64,000 bases of DNA from Alphaproteobacteria bacterium (GTDB lineage: Bacteria > Pseudomonadota > Alphaproteobacteria > Micavibrionales > Micavibrionaceae), in NCBI GenBank assembly GCA_002690045.1, contig NZDE01000005.1:1-64000 (forward strand), read 5' to 3'. Positions 17,593-27,545 of the stretch are shown here, one piece after another. How positions within the stretch are numbered: position 1 is the first letter of the stretch; each line of letters opens with the position of its first letter. Position numbers and translations under genes: made by a program. The notes beneath the pieces were generated by a model. That model was not told the DNA's origin. It worked only from the letters and a program-made list of their open reading frames with translations, and did not search any database.

Positions 17593-18597
17593 ATGAATAA
17601 CCTGACCCGCTTTCGTGACTTATACGCGCCATATACGCATTTTGACAATGCGTCACTGTGGTATCGCGTTTTTGATACGGTAATGGCCGATTATAATGAT
17701 GGACACCTCGATGCACTGCTAAATATTCTAAATGACCTACCAAACATAACAAAGAAAGTGCAAACAGACTTCACATCCGATGCCATAACCATAGGTGGCG
17801 ACGCTGAATATAACGATATCCAAAAAATAAACGCTGTATTGCGTCAATTAATCCCATGGCGTAAAGGGCCATTTCAAGTATTTGATATTCATATCGATTC
17901 AGAATGGCGCTCAAACCTAAAATGGGGTCGTTTAAAAGATAAAATCAGCCCCCTTAACGACCGCAAGGTATTGGACGTTGGCAGCAATAACGGTTATTAC
18001 GGTTGGCGCATGCGCGGTGCAGGTGCAGCGCAGGTCATTGGCATTGATCCATCCGTACTTGCGGTCATTCAACATTTCGCCATCAACCATATTATTCGTG
18101 ATTATAGCCACGTCATCTTCCCTTTCAAAATGGAAGACATCCCCCCGCGCCTTGAATATTTCGATACCGTTTTCTCAATGGGTGTGCTTTACCACCGCCG
18201 CGGACCGCTCGACCATATACAAGAATTATATGACGCGCTGCGCATTGGCGGCGAACTAGTGATGGAGACCCTTGTCGTAGAAGGCGGCGAAGGATACAGT
18301 CTCGTCCCGCCTGGCCGTTATGCCCGAATGAATAACGTTTGGTTCTTACCCACTGTATCAACCTTGAAAATCTGGCTCGATAAAATTGGCTTTGAAGATG
18401 TTATCGATATTGGCCTACACGCCACGACCAGCGACGAACAGCGCACTACAGAATGGAAACCGGGTGCTAGCCTTGTTGATTTTCTAGATCCTGAAGATCC
18501 GACAAAAACAATTGAAGGCCACCCCGCCCCGCTTCGCGTTACGCTACGCGCGACGAAACCCAACAGACAAAATCGTCTTAAGCGTTACCAGTTATAA
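17593..18597 (+). CDS. cmoB: tRNA (uridine-34) carboxymethyltransferase CmoB
   Basis: 334 residues (E. coli 323). It transfers the carboxymethyl group of carboxy-SAM to 5-hydroxyuridine at the wobble position, forming cmo5U, which widens decoding by several tRNAs. The SAM-binding motif VLDVGSNNGYYG is at residues 126-137. Other family blocks are SEWRSNLKWGRLK upstream of it and FSMGVLYHRRGPLDHIQ, then WFLPTVSTLKIWLDKIGF, downstream. Its usual partner CmoA, which makes carboxy-SAM, is not in the window. It starts 6 bp after the efflux pump gene. This could be operon membership or simple read-through. Confidence 0.9.
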   Translation: MNNLTRFRDLYAPYTHFDNASLWYRVFDTVMADYNDGHLDALLNILNDLPNITKKVQTDFTSDAITIGGDAEYNDIQKINAVLRQLIPWRKGPFQVFDIHIDSEWRSNLKWGRLKDKISPLNDRKVLDVGSNNGYYGWRMRGAGAAQVIGIDPSVLAVIQHFAINHIIRDYSHVIFPFKMEDIPPRLEYFDTVFSMGVLYHRRGPLDHIQELYDALRIGGELVMETLVVEGGEGYSLVPPGRYARMNNVWFLPTVSTLKIWLDKIGFEDVIDIGLHATTSDEQRTTEWKPGASLVDFLDPEDPTKTIEGHPAPLRVTLRATKPNRQNRLKRYQL

Positions 18598-18658
18598 AAA
18601 TGTAGCAATTTACAAAATAAAAGAATAAAATCCCTCCTATATACCTATAGGATAAATC

Positions 18659-19450
18659 ATGACAGATATAGAATTAGACAATAAAATAGTTGTGCGCGGT
18701 TACTTCGTTGGGCAGCGCCTTAACCTGAAAGACTTCGAAAAAAGCGGCGCACTTGCCTTATCTCCACTGGTCATACGCGCGGGACACGGCGGTTATGCCG
18801 TGCTTTTCCGCTATGGCGTTGCTGTATTATTCGGCCTTGACCATTTAGAAGAACAAAACTTCATTAGCCAGTTAAAAGACTACGCAACCGCGCCCTATGA
18901 AAGCCCTTCATTTGAAGAAGTCACCATCGAAAGCGCACTTGAAAAAAGCGAGTCAATGCAAGAAGACGCCTTCCATATTATGCAGTGGGATTTAGAGCGT
19001 CTGCAACTCATCGCTGAGGTCATCGCCAAAGCAACTGTACTTGAACATTACGAGTCTAGCATTACAGAAATTTTCGACCGCATAGAGCCATTAGCAACTG
19101 AACTGCAAGGCGGAAAAATCAAGAGCCGCTGGGCGAAGGTCCTATTGAAGCATATCGGCACGGTTCTATCAATTGAACGTAAGATGATCGCCCATGTCGA
19201 GATTGAAGGCAAGCCCGAATTACTATGGGACCATCCAGACCTTGAACCACTTCACATTAAGCTAGAAGACGAATTCGAAGTACCTGAGCGTCACAAAGCT
19301 ATCAAGCAGAAATTGGACTTGATCCACCGCACGGCAGACACAATGTTTACCGTGCTACAAGAACGAAATACCTATCACGTTGAATGGTATATCGTTCTTT
19401 TGATCGTCTTGGACATTGTCATTAGCTTAATCGAGAAAATGCTCGCTTAA
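18659..19450 (+). CDS. RMD1/YagE-family (DUF155) membrane protein
   Basis: 263 residues. The family, named after yeast Rmd1, has a soluble alpha/beta N-terminal half (here with the block HGGYAVLFRYGVAVLFGL) and a helical C-terminal half (IMQWDLERLQLIAEVIAKAT, RWAKVLLKHIGTVLSIERKM). It ends in a single membrane helix at about residues 242-261. Function is unknown in bacteria; mitochondrial members are inner-membrane organisers. It stands alone, with its own short AT-rich leader (61 bp after cmoB), and ends 3 bp from the convergent prpD stop. Confidence 0.8.
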   Translation: MTDIELDNKIVVRGYFVGQRLNLKDFEKSGALALSPLVIRAGHGGYAVLFRYGVAVLFGLDHLEEQNFISQLKDYATAPYESPSFEEVTIESALEKSESMQEDAFHIMQWDLERLQLIAEVIAKATVLEHYESSITEIFDRIEPLATELQGGKIKSRWAKVLLKHIGTVLSIERKMIAHVEIEGKPELLWDHPDLEPLHIKLEDEFEVPERHKAIKQKLDLIHRTADTMFTVLQERNTYHVEWYIVLLIVLDIVISLIEKMLA

Positions 19451-19453
19451 ATA

Positions 19454-20914
19454 CTATTGGTCGTCCTTCACAAGTAACCCCATAAAGGCTGTAACAGGCG
19501 TTGCTTCAAGCACCGCCTGATTATTGCATAGATCAATAATCTCTTTACAGCTTTCATCACTATAATGGGTTGCTAAGTTACGTGCGAATTTTTCTTCCAA
19601 TACTGGTATACCTTCGGCGCGGCGGCGTGGGTGACCAATTGGGAACTCAACCTCTACGCGCTCAGTCTTACTGCCATCTTTGAAGTGAACCTCAATTGCA
19701 TTGGTAAACGCGCGCTTTTCAGGGTCATGGTAATCTTTACTATAGCCAAGATCTTCTTCAACCACCATTTTTGCACGCAAAGCATCAATCTCAGGGTTTG
19801 CGGCAAAATCATCTTCATAATGATCCGCCGTGAGTGTCCCTGTCATCAACGGGACAGCCACCATATATTGCAAGCAGTGGTCGCGATCCGCAGGGTTATG
19901 CAGTGGGCCTGTTTTGGAAATAATACGAATGGCTGCCTCATGTGTCGTCAGAACGATTTTCTCAATATCATCAAGGCGGCCTTTAACTTGCTCATGCAAG
20001 GCAACGGCGCATTCCACAGCAGTTTGTGAATGGTATTCCGCTGGATATGAAATTTTAAACAGCACGTTATCCATCACATAATGACCATAAGGACGTTGGA
20101 ATTTAAACGCATTTCCCTTAAACAGCACATCATAAAAGCCCCATGTTTTGGCCGTCAGCGCGCTTGGATAGCCCATTTCACCCGCCAGCACCATCATCGA
20201 TAGGCGCACGGCGCGCGATGTTGCATCACCCGCCGCCCAGCTTTTGCGTGAACCGGCATTTGGGGCATGGCGATATGTACGCAGCGACTGGCCATCTAGC
20301 CAAGCATGCGATACTGCCGCCAAAGCTTGATCACGATCACCGCCAAGCATTTTAATCACCACAGCTGTTGACGCAACTTTCACCAAAACAACATGGTCAA
20401 GGCCAACGCGATTAAAGCTGTTTTCAAGGGCTAAGCAGCCTTGAATTTCATGGGCTTTAATCATTGCGGTCAGCACGTCCTTCATAACAAGGCCAGCTTC
20501 GCCGCGCGCTTCGCGCTGCTGTGACATATAATCCGCTACCGCCAAAATCGCGCCCAAGTTATCGGATGGATGCCCCCATTCTGCGGCAAGCCATGTGTCA
20601 TTATAATCAAGCCAGCGGATCATCGCGCCGATATCAAAGGCCGATTTCACAGGATCCATACGGTAATTTGTCCCCGGCACACGCACGCCCATCGGCACAA
20701 CCGTGCCCGGTACAATCGGGCCCATTAATTTGGTGCAGGCAGGGAAGCTTAACGCCAAAATACCGCAGCCAAGTGTATCCATCAAACAATGACGCGCTGT
20801 TTCATAGGTCGCCTTATTGTCGATGTTGAAATCATAAACATAGTCAACAATATCCTGAATGACTGCGTCATAATCTGGACGTTCGTTTAAATCTGTATTC
20901 GCATTATGCTGCAT
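19454..20914 (-). CDS. prpD: 2-methylcitrate dehydratase PrpD
   Basis: 486 residues (E. coli 483). It dehydrates 2-methylcitrate to 2-methyl-cis-aconitate in the methylcitrate cycle of propionyl-CoA breakdown. MmgE/PrpD family blocks are clear: [60 protein letters not shown] and [20 protein letters not shown]. It is the last gene of the operon, 4 bp after prpC. No aconitase-type partner (AcnD/AcnB) is nearby, so the rehydration step must use an enzyme encoded elsewhere. Confidence 0.95.
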   Translation of the reverse strand: MQHNANTDLNERPDYDAVIQDIVDYVYDFNIDNKATYETARHCLMDTLGCGILALSFPACTKLMGPIVPGTVVPMGVRVPGTNYRMDPVKSAFDIGAMIRWLDYNDTWLAAEWGHPSDNLGAILAVADYMSQQREARGEAGLVMKDVLTAMIKAHEIQGCLALENSFNRVGLDHVVLVKVASTAVVIKMLGGDRDQALAAVSHAWLDGQSLRTYRHAPNAGSRKSWAAGDATSRAVRLSMMVLAGEMGYPSALTAKTWGFYDVLFKGNAFKFQRPYGHYVMDNVLFKISYPAEYHSQTAVECAVALHEQVKGRLDDIEKIVLTTHEAAIRIISKTGPLHNPADRDHCLQYMVAVPLMTGTLTADHYEDDFAANPEIDALRAKMVVEEDLGYSKDYHDPEKRAFTNAIEVHFKDGSKTERVEVEFPIGHPRRRAEGIPVLEEKFARNLATHYSDESCKEIIDLCNNQAVLEATPVTAFMGLLVKDDQ

Positions 20915-20918
20915 GATT

Positions 20919-22046
20919 TTATCTTTCTTCTATAGGAACAAATTCAAGTTTCTCAGGGCCGATATAATCCGCAGATGGGCGGATTAATTTGTTATTCGCG
21001 CGCTGTTCAAATATATGCGCTGCCCAGCCTGTGATACGAGACATCACAAATAACGGCGTGAAAATAGATGTCGGAATACCGAGCATGTTGTAAACTGAGG
21101 CGGAATAAAAATCCAAATTCGGGAAGAGATGTTTTTCATCCCACATGATTTGCTCAATGCGCTCTGATACATCAAACATGCTCATGTCGCCTTTTTCTTG
21201 TGATAATTTACGCGACCATTCTTTGATCACGCGATTACGTGGGTCAGCTTCGGTATAAACGCGGTGACCAAACCCCATGATGAGTTCTTTGTTTTTAAGC
21301 ATCCGGTGAATGGCAATATCCGCCTCTTCCGCTGTGCTGAAACGCTCAATTAACTCCATCGCCGCTTCGTTCGCGCCGCCATGTAGCGGCCCGCGCAATG
21401 CGCCAATTGCGCCTGTTACGGCAGAATAAAAATCCGACAAAGTCGATGCGATGGTGCGGGCAGTAAAGGTCGAGGCGTTAAATTCATGTTCTGCATAAAG
21501 GATAAGCGACACATTAATGGCGCGTTCATGGAGCGCAGACGGTGCTTTTTGATGCAAAAGCGTCAAGATATGTGCCGCCATGCCTTCTGCATCTGTTGTA
21601 CAGTTAATGCGCTGACCATTATGCGTATAATGCCACCAATACATAATCATCGCTGGATATTTCGCAAGCAAGCTATCCGCGACATCTTCTTGACTAAGGC
21701 CTGCGCCTTCAGCTTCCAAATTGCCAAGGATTGAAGTCGCGCTACGCAAAACATCCATCGGATGGGCGTCTTTCGGAATAATTTCCAGCGCAGCTTTCAA
21801 GCCCGCAGGCAAATCACGCATAGATATCAGGCGTGCTTTATAGGCGCTTAGTTCTGCCGCTTTCGGCAACTGGCCCTTCAGCAGCAAATAGGCGACTTCT
21901 TCAAATTCCGCCTTTTCAGCCAATTCATAAATACTATAACCGCGATATTCAAGGTTATGTGCCCCGCCTGCCGCAGATATTTCGGTTGTCCCTGCGACAA
22001 TCCCCGCAAGGCCTGATGGTTTAGTTGGTTGTGTCTGTGCGCTCAT
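20919..22046 (-). CDS. prpC: 2-methylcitrate synthase PrpC
   Basis: 375 residues, within the short, type II-like citrate synthase class to which PrpC belongs. It condenses propionyl-CoA with oxaloacetate. Active-site regions are visible: the histidine in the block [20 protein letters not shown], the second in [15 protein letters not shown], and the arginines of the C-terminal part. Citrate synthase itself is similar, but the sandwich between prpB and prpD fixes the methylcitrate role. It lies 15 bp after prpB. Confidence 0.94.
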   Translation of the reverse strand: MSAQTQPTKPSGLAGIVAGTTEISAAGGAHNLEYRGYSIYELAEKAEFEEVAYLLLKGQLPKAAELSAYKARLISMRDLPAGLKAALEIIPKDAHPMDVLRSATSILGNLEAEGAGLSQEDVADSLLAKYPAMIMYWWHYTHNGQRINCTTDAEGMAAHILTLLHQKAPSALHERAINVSLILYAEHEFNASTFTARTIASTLSDFYSAVTGAIGALRGPLHGGANEAAMELIERFSTAEEADIAIHRMLKNKELIMGFGHRVYTEADPRNRVIKEWSRKLSQEKGDMSMFDVSERIEQIMWDEKHLFPNLDFYSASVYNMLGIPTSIFTPLFVMSRITGWAAHIFEQRANNKLIRPSADYIGPEKLEFVPIEER

Positions 22047-22061
22047 TTCTTCGCTCCCTTA

Positions 22062-22943
22062 TTATCGATTTTTTGAATTATGTAGACGGTCGAGTTGTTG
22101 TTCATAAGACATATACTCTAAATGCTCATAAAGCTCCGCGCGGGTCTGCATTTTATCAACGCAGGCCTTTTGCGTGCCGTCTTTCTTGATTGTGCCATAG
22201 ACCTCTAACGCCGCTTTGCTCATCGCGCGGAAGGCACTTAACGGATATAACGCCATATCGACGCCATGGTCAGCTAGCTCCTCTGCCGTATATAAATCCG
22301 TCTTACCAAATTCAGTGATATTGGCAAGCAGCGGCACGCCGACGGCATCTTTAATGATGCGATAATGCGCCAAATCGGTCATCGCTTCGGCGAAAATCGC
22401 ATCGGCGCCGCATTCCGCGTAATAAGCGCTGCGCTCAACAGCGGCATCGAACCCTTCAACCGCCAAAGCATCACAGCGCGCCATAACAATGAAGTTTTCA
22501 TCAGTTTTAGCATCCAAAGCGGCCTTGATACGGTCGCCCATTTCTTCCTTGCTGACCAATTCCTTATTCGGGCGGTGGCCGCAGCGTTTTGCGGCGATCT
22601 GATCTTCCATATGAACGGCGGCGACGCCTGCGCGCTCCATTTCTTTGATTGTGCGGGCGATGTTAAAAGCATTGCCCCAACCAACATCAATATCCACCAA
22701 TAACGGTAAATCAACCGCGCCCGTAATGCGGCGGGCATCTTCGCAGACATCCGCCAAATTCGTCATGCCCAAATCAGGCAAACCAAAGGACGCATTGGCA
22801 ACCCCCGCACCTGATAGATAAATGGCCTTATGCCCCGCATCGCGGGCGAGCATCGCGCTATAGGCGTTAATCGCGCCAACAACCTGCAGCGGCTTTTCTT
22901 CTTTCAATAATTGACGCATTTTTGCGCCTTGGGACTGTGTCAT
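22062..22943 (-). CDS. prpB: 2-methylisocitrate lyase PrpB
   Basis: 293 residues (E. coli 296). It cleaves 2-methylisocitrate to pyruvate and succinate. The isocitrate-lyase/PEP-mutase barrel shows the metal ligands in [10 protein letters not shown] (D85, D87), the HMEDQ block at 111-115 and the catalytic cysteine C121 in KRCGHRP. It lies 15 bp downstream of the SDR gene and 15 bp upstream of prpC, in a polycistron that also carries the enzymes producing propionyl-CoA. Confidence 0.95.
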   Translation of the reverse strand: MTQSQGAKMRQLLKEEKPLQVVGAINAYSAMLARDAGHKAIYLSGAGVANASFGLPDLGMTNLADVCEDARRITGAVDLPLLVDIDVGWGNAFNIARTIKEMERAGVAAVHMEDQIAAKRCGHRPNKELVSKEEMGDRIKAALDAKTDENFIVMARCDALAVEGFDAAVERSAYYAECGADAIFAEAMTDLAHYRIIKDAVGVPLLANITEFGKTDLYTAEELADHGVDMALYPLSAFRAMSKAALEVYGTIKKDGTQKACVDKMQTRAELYEHLEYMSYEQQLDRLHNSKNR

Positions 22944-22958
22944 TTTAGATGCTCCTTA

Positions 22959-23717
22959 TTATTTCGAAGGTAAACGCGCCGCGCCATCTAGGCGAATAAT
23001 CTCGCCATTTAGCATCGGGTTTTCAACAATATGCGCCGCAAGCATGGCAAATTCCTCTGCCTTAGCAAAACGGCTTGGAAACGGGATATTCGCGGTAATC
23101 GCGTCTTTATATTCCAGCGGCACATTATCCATCATTGGGGTTTCAACTGCGCCTGGGGCAATGGTCATCACGCGGATGCCAACGCGGGCAAGTTCACGCG
23201 CAATCGGCAAAGTCATTGATGCAACGCCGCCTTTCGATGCCGCATAAGCCGCCTGTCCAATTTGACCTTCGTAGCCAGCAATCGACCCTGTGTTAATAAT
23301 CACGCCGCGCTCACCGCTTTCGCTATCTGCTTCATTGGCCGCCATCATTTCCGCTGAAAGGCGCAGCACATTGAATGTGCCGTTTAAATTGACGTTGATG
23401 ATCTTTTGGAAACGCTCAAGCGACGCAACGCCATCGCGGCCAAGAATACGTTCGCCGCCGAGAATACCCGCACAATGCACAACAATCTGCGGCAGACCAA
23501 GTGCGTCTTTCACCGCGCCAAGCGCCATCAACACACTGGTTTCATCAACAATGTCACAGGCGATATACACCACGCCATCAAGGCGCGCATCGTCTTTTGG
23601 CTCATGTAAATCCCATGATGCCACTTTCGCGCCTTTATCACGCAAATATTTAACCGTAGCCGCGCCAATACCGCCGCTACCGCCCGTGACAATTGCGACC
23701 TTATCCTTAAGCTGCAT
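22959..23717 (-). CDS. SDR dehydrogenase, HSD17B10-like (3-hydroxy-2-methylbutyryl-CoA dehydrogenase)
   Basis: 252 residues of the short-chain dehydrogenase family. The NAD-binding motif is TGGSGGIG (11-18), and the catalytic set is S145, Y158 and K162 (YAASK). The stretch GQAAYAASKGGVASMTLPIA with VMTIAPGAVETP and PFPSR...NGEIIRLDGA follows mitochondrial type-2 3-hydroxyacyl-CoA dehydrogenase closely. That enzyme oxidises 2-methyl-3-hydroxybutyryl-CoA in isoleucine breakdown. The flanking acyl-CoA dehydrogenase, thiolase and methylcitrate genes support this role. Its first 11 bp overlap the end of the acyl-CoA dehydrogenase gene. Confidence 0.85.
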   Translation of the reverse strand: MQLKDKVAIVTGGSGGIGAATVKYLRDKGAKVASWDLHEPKDDARLDGVVYIACDIVDETSVLMALGAVKDALGLPQIVVHCAGILGGERILGRDGVASLERFQKIINVNLNGTFNVLRLSAEMMAANEADSESGERGVIINTGSIAGYEGQIGQAAYAASKGGVASMTLPIARELARVGIRVMTIAPGAVETPMMDNVPLEYKDAITANIPFPSRFAKAEEFAMLAAHIVENPMLNGEIIRLDGAARLPSK

Positions 23718-24861
23718 TTTCAGCCTCCTTTATAATTTCACGTCCAATGACAATGCGCTGAATATCGCTTGTGCCTTCATAAATGCTACACACACGAATA
23801 TCGCGGTAAATGCGCTCAATCGGATATTCAGAGAGATACCCATAGCCGCCAAATATTTGCAGGGCTTCACGCGCCACCGCTTCACCGGTTTCAGAGGCAT
23901 AAAGCTTCGCCATACAGGCTTCTTTCTTACAAGGCAGCCCTGCATCACGCATCGCCGCGGCGTGGTGGAGCATTTGACGCGCCACTTCAATCTTCGTCGC
24001 CATATCCGCCAAACGGAAAGCTAACGCCTGATGATCAGCAATAGATTTACCAAAGCTTTTACGTTCCTGCGCATAAGCCAGAGCCTGCTCATAAGCGGCC
24101 CGCGCCATACCCACGGCCTGCGCCGCAATACCAAGGCGGCCGCCTTCTAAATTGGCGAGGGCGATTTTATAGCCGTCCCCTTCTGCGCCGACCAAAGCAT
24201 CTGCAGGTACAACCATATCTTCAAAAACAAGCTGACAGGTGTCTGAGGCCTGCTGCCCCATTTTGTCTTCAATGCGCGCAACTTGATAGCCAACGGCATT
24301 GGTGCGCACCGCAAAGCATGAAATACCGCGCTTACCCGCATCAGGGTCAGTTACGGCGAAGACCAACGCTAAGTCACCATATTTGCCAGATGTGATAAAC
24401 TGCTTCGTGCCGTTCAACACATAAGAACCGTCGGCCTGCTTTACAGCGCGGGTGCGGATCGCCGCGGCATCTGATCCCGCATCTGGTTCAGTTAACGCAA
24501 ACGCACCAATCCATTCGCCCGAAGTTAATTTCGGTAGCCATGCATTCTTTTGCGCTTCTGACGCATAATTCAAAATCGCCGTGGAAACAGGGCAGCTATT
24601 AACGCTCAAAATCGTTGACAGCGCGCCATCTGCCGCGGCAATTTCCTCCATCGCCACAACATAGGATAAATACCCCGTATCACTGCCGCCATAATTTTCA
24701 GGAATCAACATGCCCAAAATGCCAAGCTCAGCAAGCTCTTGCAATTCCGCCTTTGGAAAACGTTTCTCTTCAGCGCGTTTACCCGCCTCTGGCCACAAAC
24801 GCTGACGCGCGAAATCACGCGACATGTCCTGTATCATTTTTTGTTCTTCGGTTAAAATCAT
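23707..24861 (-). CDS. acyl-CoA dehydrogenase (probably 2-methylbutyryl-CoA/short branched chain)
   Basis: 384 residues, a standard FAD-dependent acyl-CoA dehydrogenase. The FAD/substrate segments are present (AFALTEPDAGSDAAAIRT, NGTKQFITSG), and the catalytic glutamate lies in the usual C-terminal place (IYEGTSDIQ, about residue 361). It follows the thiolase gene by 3 bp and overlaps the SDR gene. With these neighbours the best substrate is 2-methylbutyryl-CoA, giving tiglyl-CoA. Butyryl- or isobutyryl-CoA cannot be excluded. Electrons go to ETF. Confidence 0.85.
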   Translation of the reverse strand: MILTEEQKMIQDMSRDFARQRLWPEAGKRAEEKRFPKAELQELAELGILGMLIPENYGGSDTGYLSYVVAMEEIAAADGALSTILSVNSCPVSTAILNYASEAQKNAWLPKLTSGEWIGAFALTEPDAGSDAAAIRTRAVKQADGSYVLNGTKQFITSGKYGDLALVFAVTDPDAGKRGISCFAVRTNAVGYQVARIEDKMGQQASDTCQLVFEDMVVPADALVGAEGDGYKIALANLEGGRLGIAAQAVGMARAAYEQALAYAQERKSFGKSIADHQALAFRLADMATKIEVARQMLHHAAAMRDAGLPCKKEACMAKLYASETGEAVAREALQIFGGYGYLSEYPIERIYRDIRVCSIYEGTSDIQRIVIGREIIKEAENAA

Positions 24862-24864
24862 GGC

Positions 24865-26058
24865 TTACCCTTCCCAGTTCTCGACCGCAAGGGCAACCGC
24901 CTCACCGCCGCCAATACAGAGCGAAGCGATACCGCGCTTTAAGCCCTTTTGTTTCAGCGCATGAATAAGCGTTACCAAGATACGCGCCCCAGACGCCCCA
25001 ATCGGGTGACCAAGCGCACAGGCCCCACCGCGAATATTGACCTTATCATGCGGGATGGATATTTCCTGCATCGCAGCCATTGTTACAACAGCAAAGGCTT
25101 CGTTAATTTCAAACAAGTCAAAATCATTGACGGTTTTACCAAGCTTATCAAACAAAGCCTGCATCGCCCCAACTGGCGCAGTTGTGAACCATTCCGGCGC
25201 ACGCGCATGGACGCTATGGCCAAGAATTTTCACAAGCGGCGTAAGGCCGCGCTTTTCAGCTTCAGACGCCCGCATCAACAATAATGCCGCCCCGCCATCG
25301 GATATCGAACTTGCATTCGCCGCCGTCACCGTCCCGTCTTTACCAAAGGCCGGTTTAAGATGTGGAATTTTATCAGGGCGCGCATTACCCGGCTGCTCAT
25401 CAATATGAACGGATACATCACCGCCGCGGCCTGCGACAGATACAGGCACAACTTCCTCAACGAAAGCATCACTAGAAATTGCCGCTTTGGCACGGGATAG
25501 AGATTCAAGTGCATAAGCATCTTGTGCCTCACGTGAAAATTTATAATGCGCAGCACATTGATCAGCAAAAACACCCATTAATTTACCGCGATCATAAGCG
25601 TCCTCAAGCCCATCTAGGAACATGTGGTCATAAACCTGCCCATGCCCCATACGCATGCCTCCACGCGCCTTAGGAAGAAGATACGGCGCATTGGTCATGC
25701 TTTCCATCCCGCCCGCAATGAGAACATCATGCGTTTCGGCTTTAATTAAATCATGCGCATACATCACAGCCTGCAGACCCGAGCCGCACATTTTATTGAG
25801 CGTCACACACGGCGTTGATTGGTCTAACCCACCTTTGAACGAAGCTTGACGCGCAGGTGCCTGGCCTTGCCCCGCCTGAAGCACGCAGCCCATAATTACA
25901 TTATCTACATCGCCGAAGCCAAGCCCTGACGCTTCACGCACAGCATTAATCGCCGCCCCGCCAAGTTCAGCCGCCGCGAGCGATGAAAAACCACCTTGAA
26001 AGCCGCCAATCGCCGTACGTTTGGCCGCCACAATAACTATAGGATCAAGTTCTGACAT
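24865..26058 (-). CDS. acetyl-CoA acyltransferase (thiolase II)
   Basis: About 397 residues from the ATG at 26056-26058, chosen because GGGAGAAT lies just upstream and the family N-terminus (MSELDPIVIVAAKRTAIGGF) starts there; the longer reading frame adds 30 unrelated residues. Catalytic residues are present: Cys near residue 90 (NKMCGSGLQAV), His in GGACALGHPIGASGARI and Cys in SLCIGGGEAVAL. In this operon it would split 2-methylacetoacetyl-CoA into acetyl-CoA and propionyl-CoA, feeding prpC. Acetoacetyl-CoA is another possible substrate. First gene of the minus-strand operon. Confidence 0.92.
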   Translation of the reverse strand: MSELDPIVIVAAKRTAIGGFQGGFSSLAAAELGGAAINAVREASGLGFGDVDNVIMGCVLQAGQGQAPARQASFKGGLDQSTPCVTLNKMCGSGLQAVMYAHDLIKAETHDVLIAGGMESMTNAPYLLPKARGGMRMGHGQVYDHMFLDGLEDAYDRGKLMGVFADQCAAHYKFSREAQDAYALESLSRAKAAISSDAFVEEVVPVSVAGRGGDVSVHIDEQPGNARPDKIPHLKPAFGKDGTVTAANASSISDGGAALLLMRASEAEKRGLTPLVKILGHSVHARAPEWFTTAPVGAMQALFDKLGKTVNDFDLFEINEAFAVVTMAAMQEISIPHDKVNIRGGACALGHPIGASGARILVTLIHALKQKGLKRGIASLCIGGGEAVALAVENWEG

Positions 26059-26186
26059 ATTTATTCTCCCTGCCCATCTAACACACCGCCGCGCAAAAAG
26101 AATATTTAAACAATAAAATATAAATGCCGCCCCTTTAAAGGACGCCACAGCATTGTAGTCTTTTCTACATTCTCGTCTAGGAAAAC

Positions 26187-26999
26187 TTATATTTTTTCAG
26201 CAATTATAAACCACGGCACAACTGCACCGCGCGCCAATAATTGACGCAAGTTTTCAAGGCAGAGCTTAAAGTCTGATCCAGCCAAGGGGATCACATCATC
26301 TGGCGTAGGATTGTTAATGATTTTTGGCAAAATATCGCCATATTTTTCTTTATAAACAACTTTAAATCCCGCATTTAACAGCTTGTTTTCATATGTTCTT
26401 ACATCATCAACAAAACTTTGCGCCTCATTTTCCGCCCAAGGCAAAGGAAAACACTCTTCAACTAAAACATCGCCACCAACTTTCAATACGTCATAAATTA
26501 TAATTTTTCCTTTATCACTCAACTTGTTACATAAAGTTCTTAATGCACCTTCTTTATTACTTATGTTCATGCCCAAATGCACCCACACACACCAATCAAA
26601 AAGCTGCGCCCCCATTTCGGCATCAGAAAAATCACCACAAACATCGCCTTGTAGATAAGTCACCCCACCAGAGAAAGGGAAAGATTCATGGATCTTTTGC
26701 GCCGATTCAACATAACCTTGGGCCAAATCCACCGCCACAACATTTGCGCCACCAAAATGCGCCAAATAACGCGCAACACCACCATAGCCAGCACCGACAT
26801 CAAGAACAACAGAGCGAGTCACGTCACCCATCAATTTCAGTAATTTTTGCGTGGCAGCAGCGCCCCCAATATGAAACTGGTCGTATTTAAAATGGTTTAG
26901 CGATATATCTTTTTTATTACAATCTGTTGTGCCAGATATTTTAGAAATAATTTTATCAGCAACACCATCTGCCACATAGTGATCATCAAGCAAATTCAT
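26187..26999 (-). CDS. SAM-dependent methyltransferase (dimethylglycine N-methyltransferase-like)
   Basis: 270 residues, class I methyltransferase fold. Motif I is VLDVGAGYGGVARYLA (about residues 64-79), followed by an acidic strand end in VVAVDLAQGYVESAQ and motif IV around FDWCVWVHLGMNISN. The overall pattern resembles sarcosine/dimethylglycine and small-molecule N- or C-methyltransferases more than RNA or protein enzymes. The substrate is unknown. It is upstream of the thiolase operon on the same strand, 128 bp away, so linkage is uncertain. Confidence 0.75.
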   Translation of the reverse strand: MNLLDDHYVADGVADKIISKISGTTDCNKKDISLNHFKYDQFHIGGAAATQKLLKLMGDVTRSVVLDVGAGYGGVARYLAHFGGANVVAVDLAQGYVESAQKIHESFPFSGGVTYLQGDVCGDFSDAEMGAQLFDWCVWVHLGMNISNKEGALRTLCNKLSDKGKIIIYDVLKVGGDVLVEECFPLPWAENEAQSFVDDVRTYENKLLNAGFKVVYKEKYGDILPKIINNPTPDDVIPLAGSDFKLCLENLRQLLARGAVVPWFIIAEKI

Positions 27000-27112
27000 C
27001 TTATTTAGACATCCTTATATAAGCGGCTTTATATTTACTTACCGCGCCTCATACGCTACTATTATGCACGAAAATTAGACGCGGATCATTTTAAATTCAC
27101 GAGGGTCACACC

Positions 27113-27544
27113 ATGATTTGGCACAAAAAATATTCACCAGACGCCGCAATGGATATGGTGACACATAAAAACATTCTCGATCAACTCGGAATCGAATTTA
27201 CGGAAATTGGGGATGATTACTTAATCGCCCGTATGCCCGTTGATGAACGCACCCACCAAATTCATGGCATTTTGCATGGCGGCGCGACCTGCGTTTTGGC
27301 CGAAACGGCGGGCAGTTTTGCCTCCCTGATGTGCATTGATCCTGACCATAAATACGCCGTTGGCTCACAAATTAGCGCTAATCACCTCCGCCCCGTTTCC
27401 AGCGGCTATGTTTACGCGCACTGCACCCCCGTCCATATCGGCCGCGCTAAGCATGTTTGGGATATAAAAGTCACGGATGATCGCGACAAATTAATCGCAA
27501 AATGCGAGCTCACCTGCGCCGTGATTGATAAGCCTAAAAACTAA
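27113..27544 (+). CDS. PaaI/YdiI-like hotdog-fold acyl-CoA thioesterase
   Basis: 143 residues, one hotdog domain. The signature THQIHGILHGGATCVLAETA (HGG loop plus the catalytic acidic residue in AET) and the following GS.AS helix match the EntH/YdiI/MenI group. These enzymes hydrolyse aryl- or acyl-CoA esters, often as proofreading or CoA-salvage enzymes. Among the acyl-CoA genes here it may relieve CoA trapping. It is transcribed alone on the plus strand and ends 1 bp from the convergent oxidoreductase gene. GAGGG lies before the ATG. Confidence 0.85.
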   Translation: MIWHKKYSPDAAMDMVTHKNILDQLGIEFTEIGDDYLIARMPVDERTHQIHGILHGGATCVLAETAGSFASLMCIDPDHKYAVGSQISANHLRPVSSGYVYAHCTPVHIGRAKHVWDIKVTDDRDKLIAKCELTCAVIDKPKN

Positions 27545-27545
27545 A

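Noticed and set aside
26059-26148. 30-residue N-terminal extension of the thiolase
   Set aside because: The family start and GGGAGAAT ribosome site fall at 26058; the extension has no family similarity.
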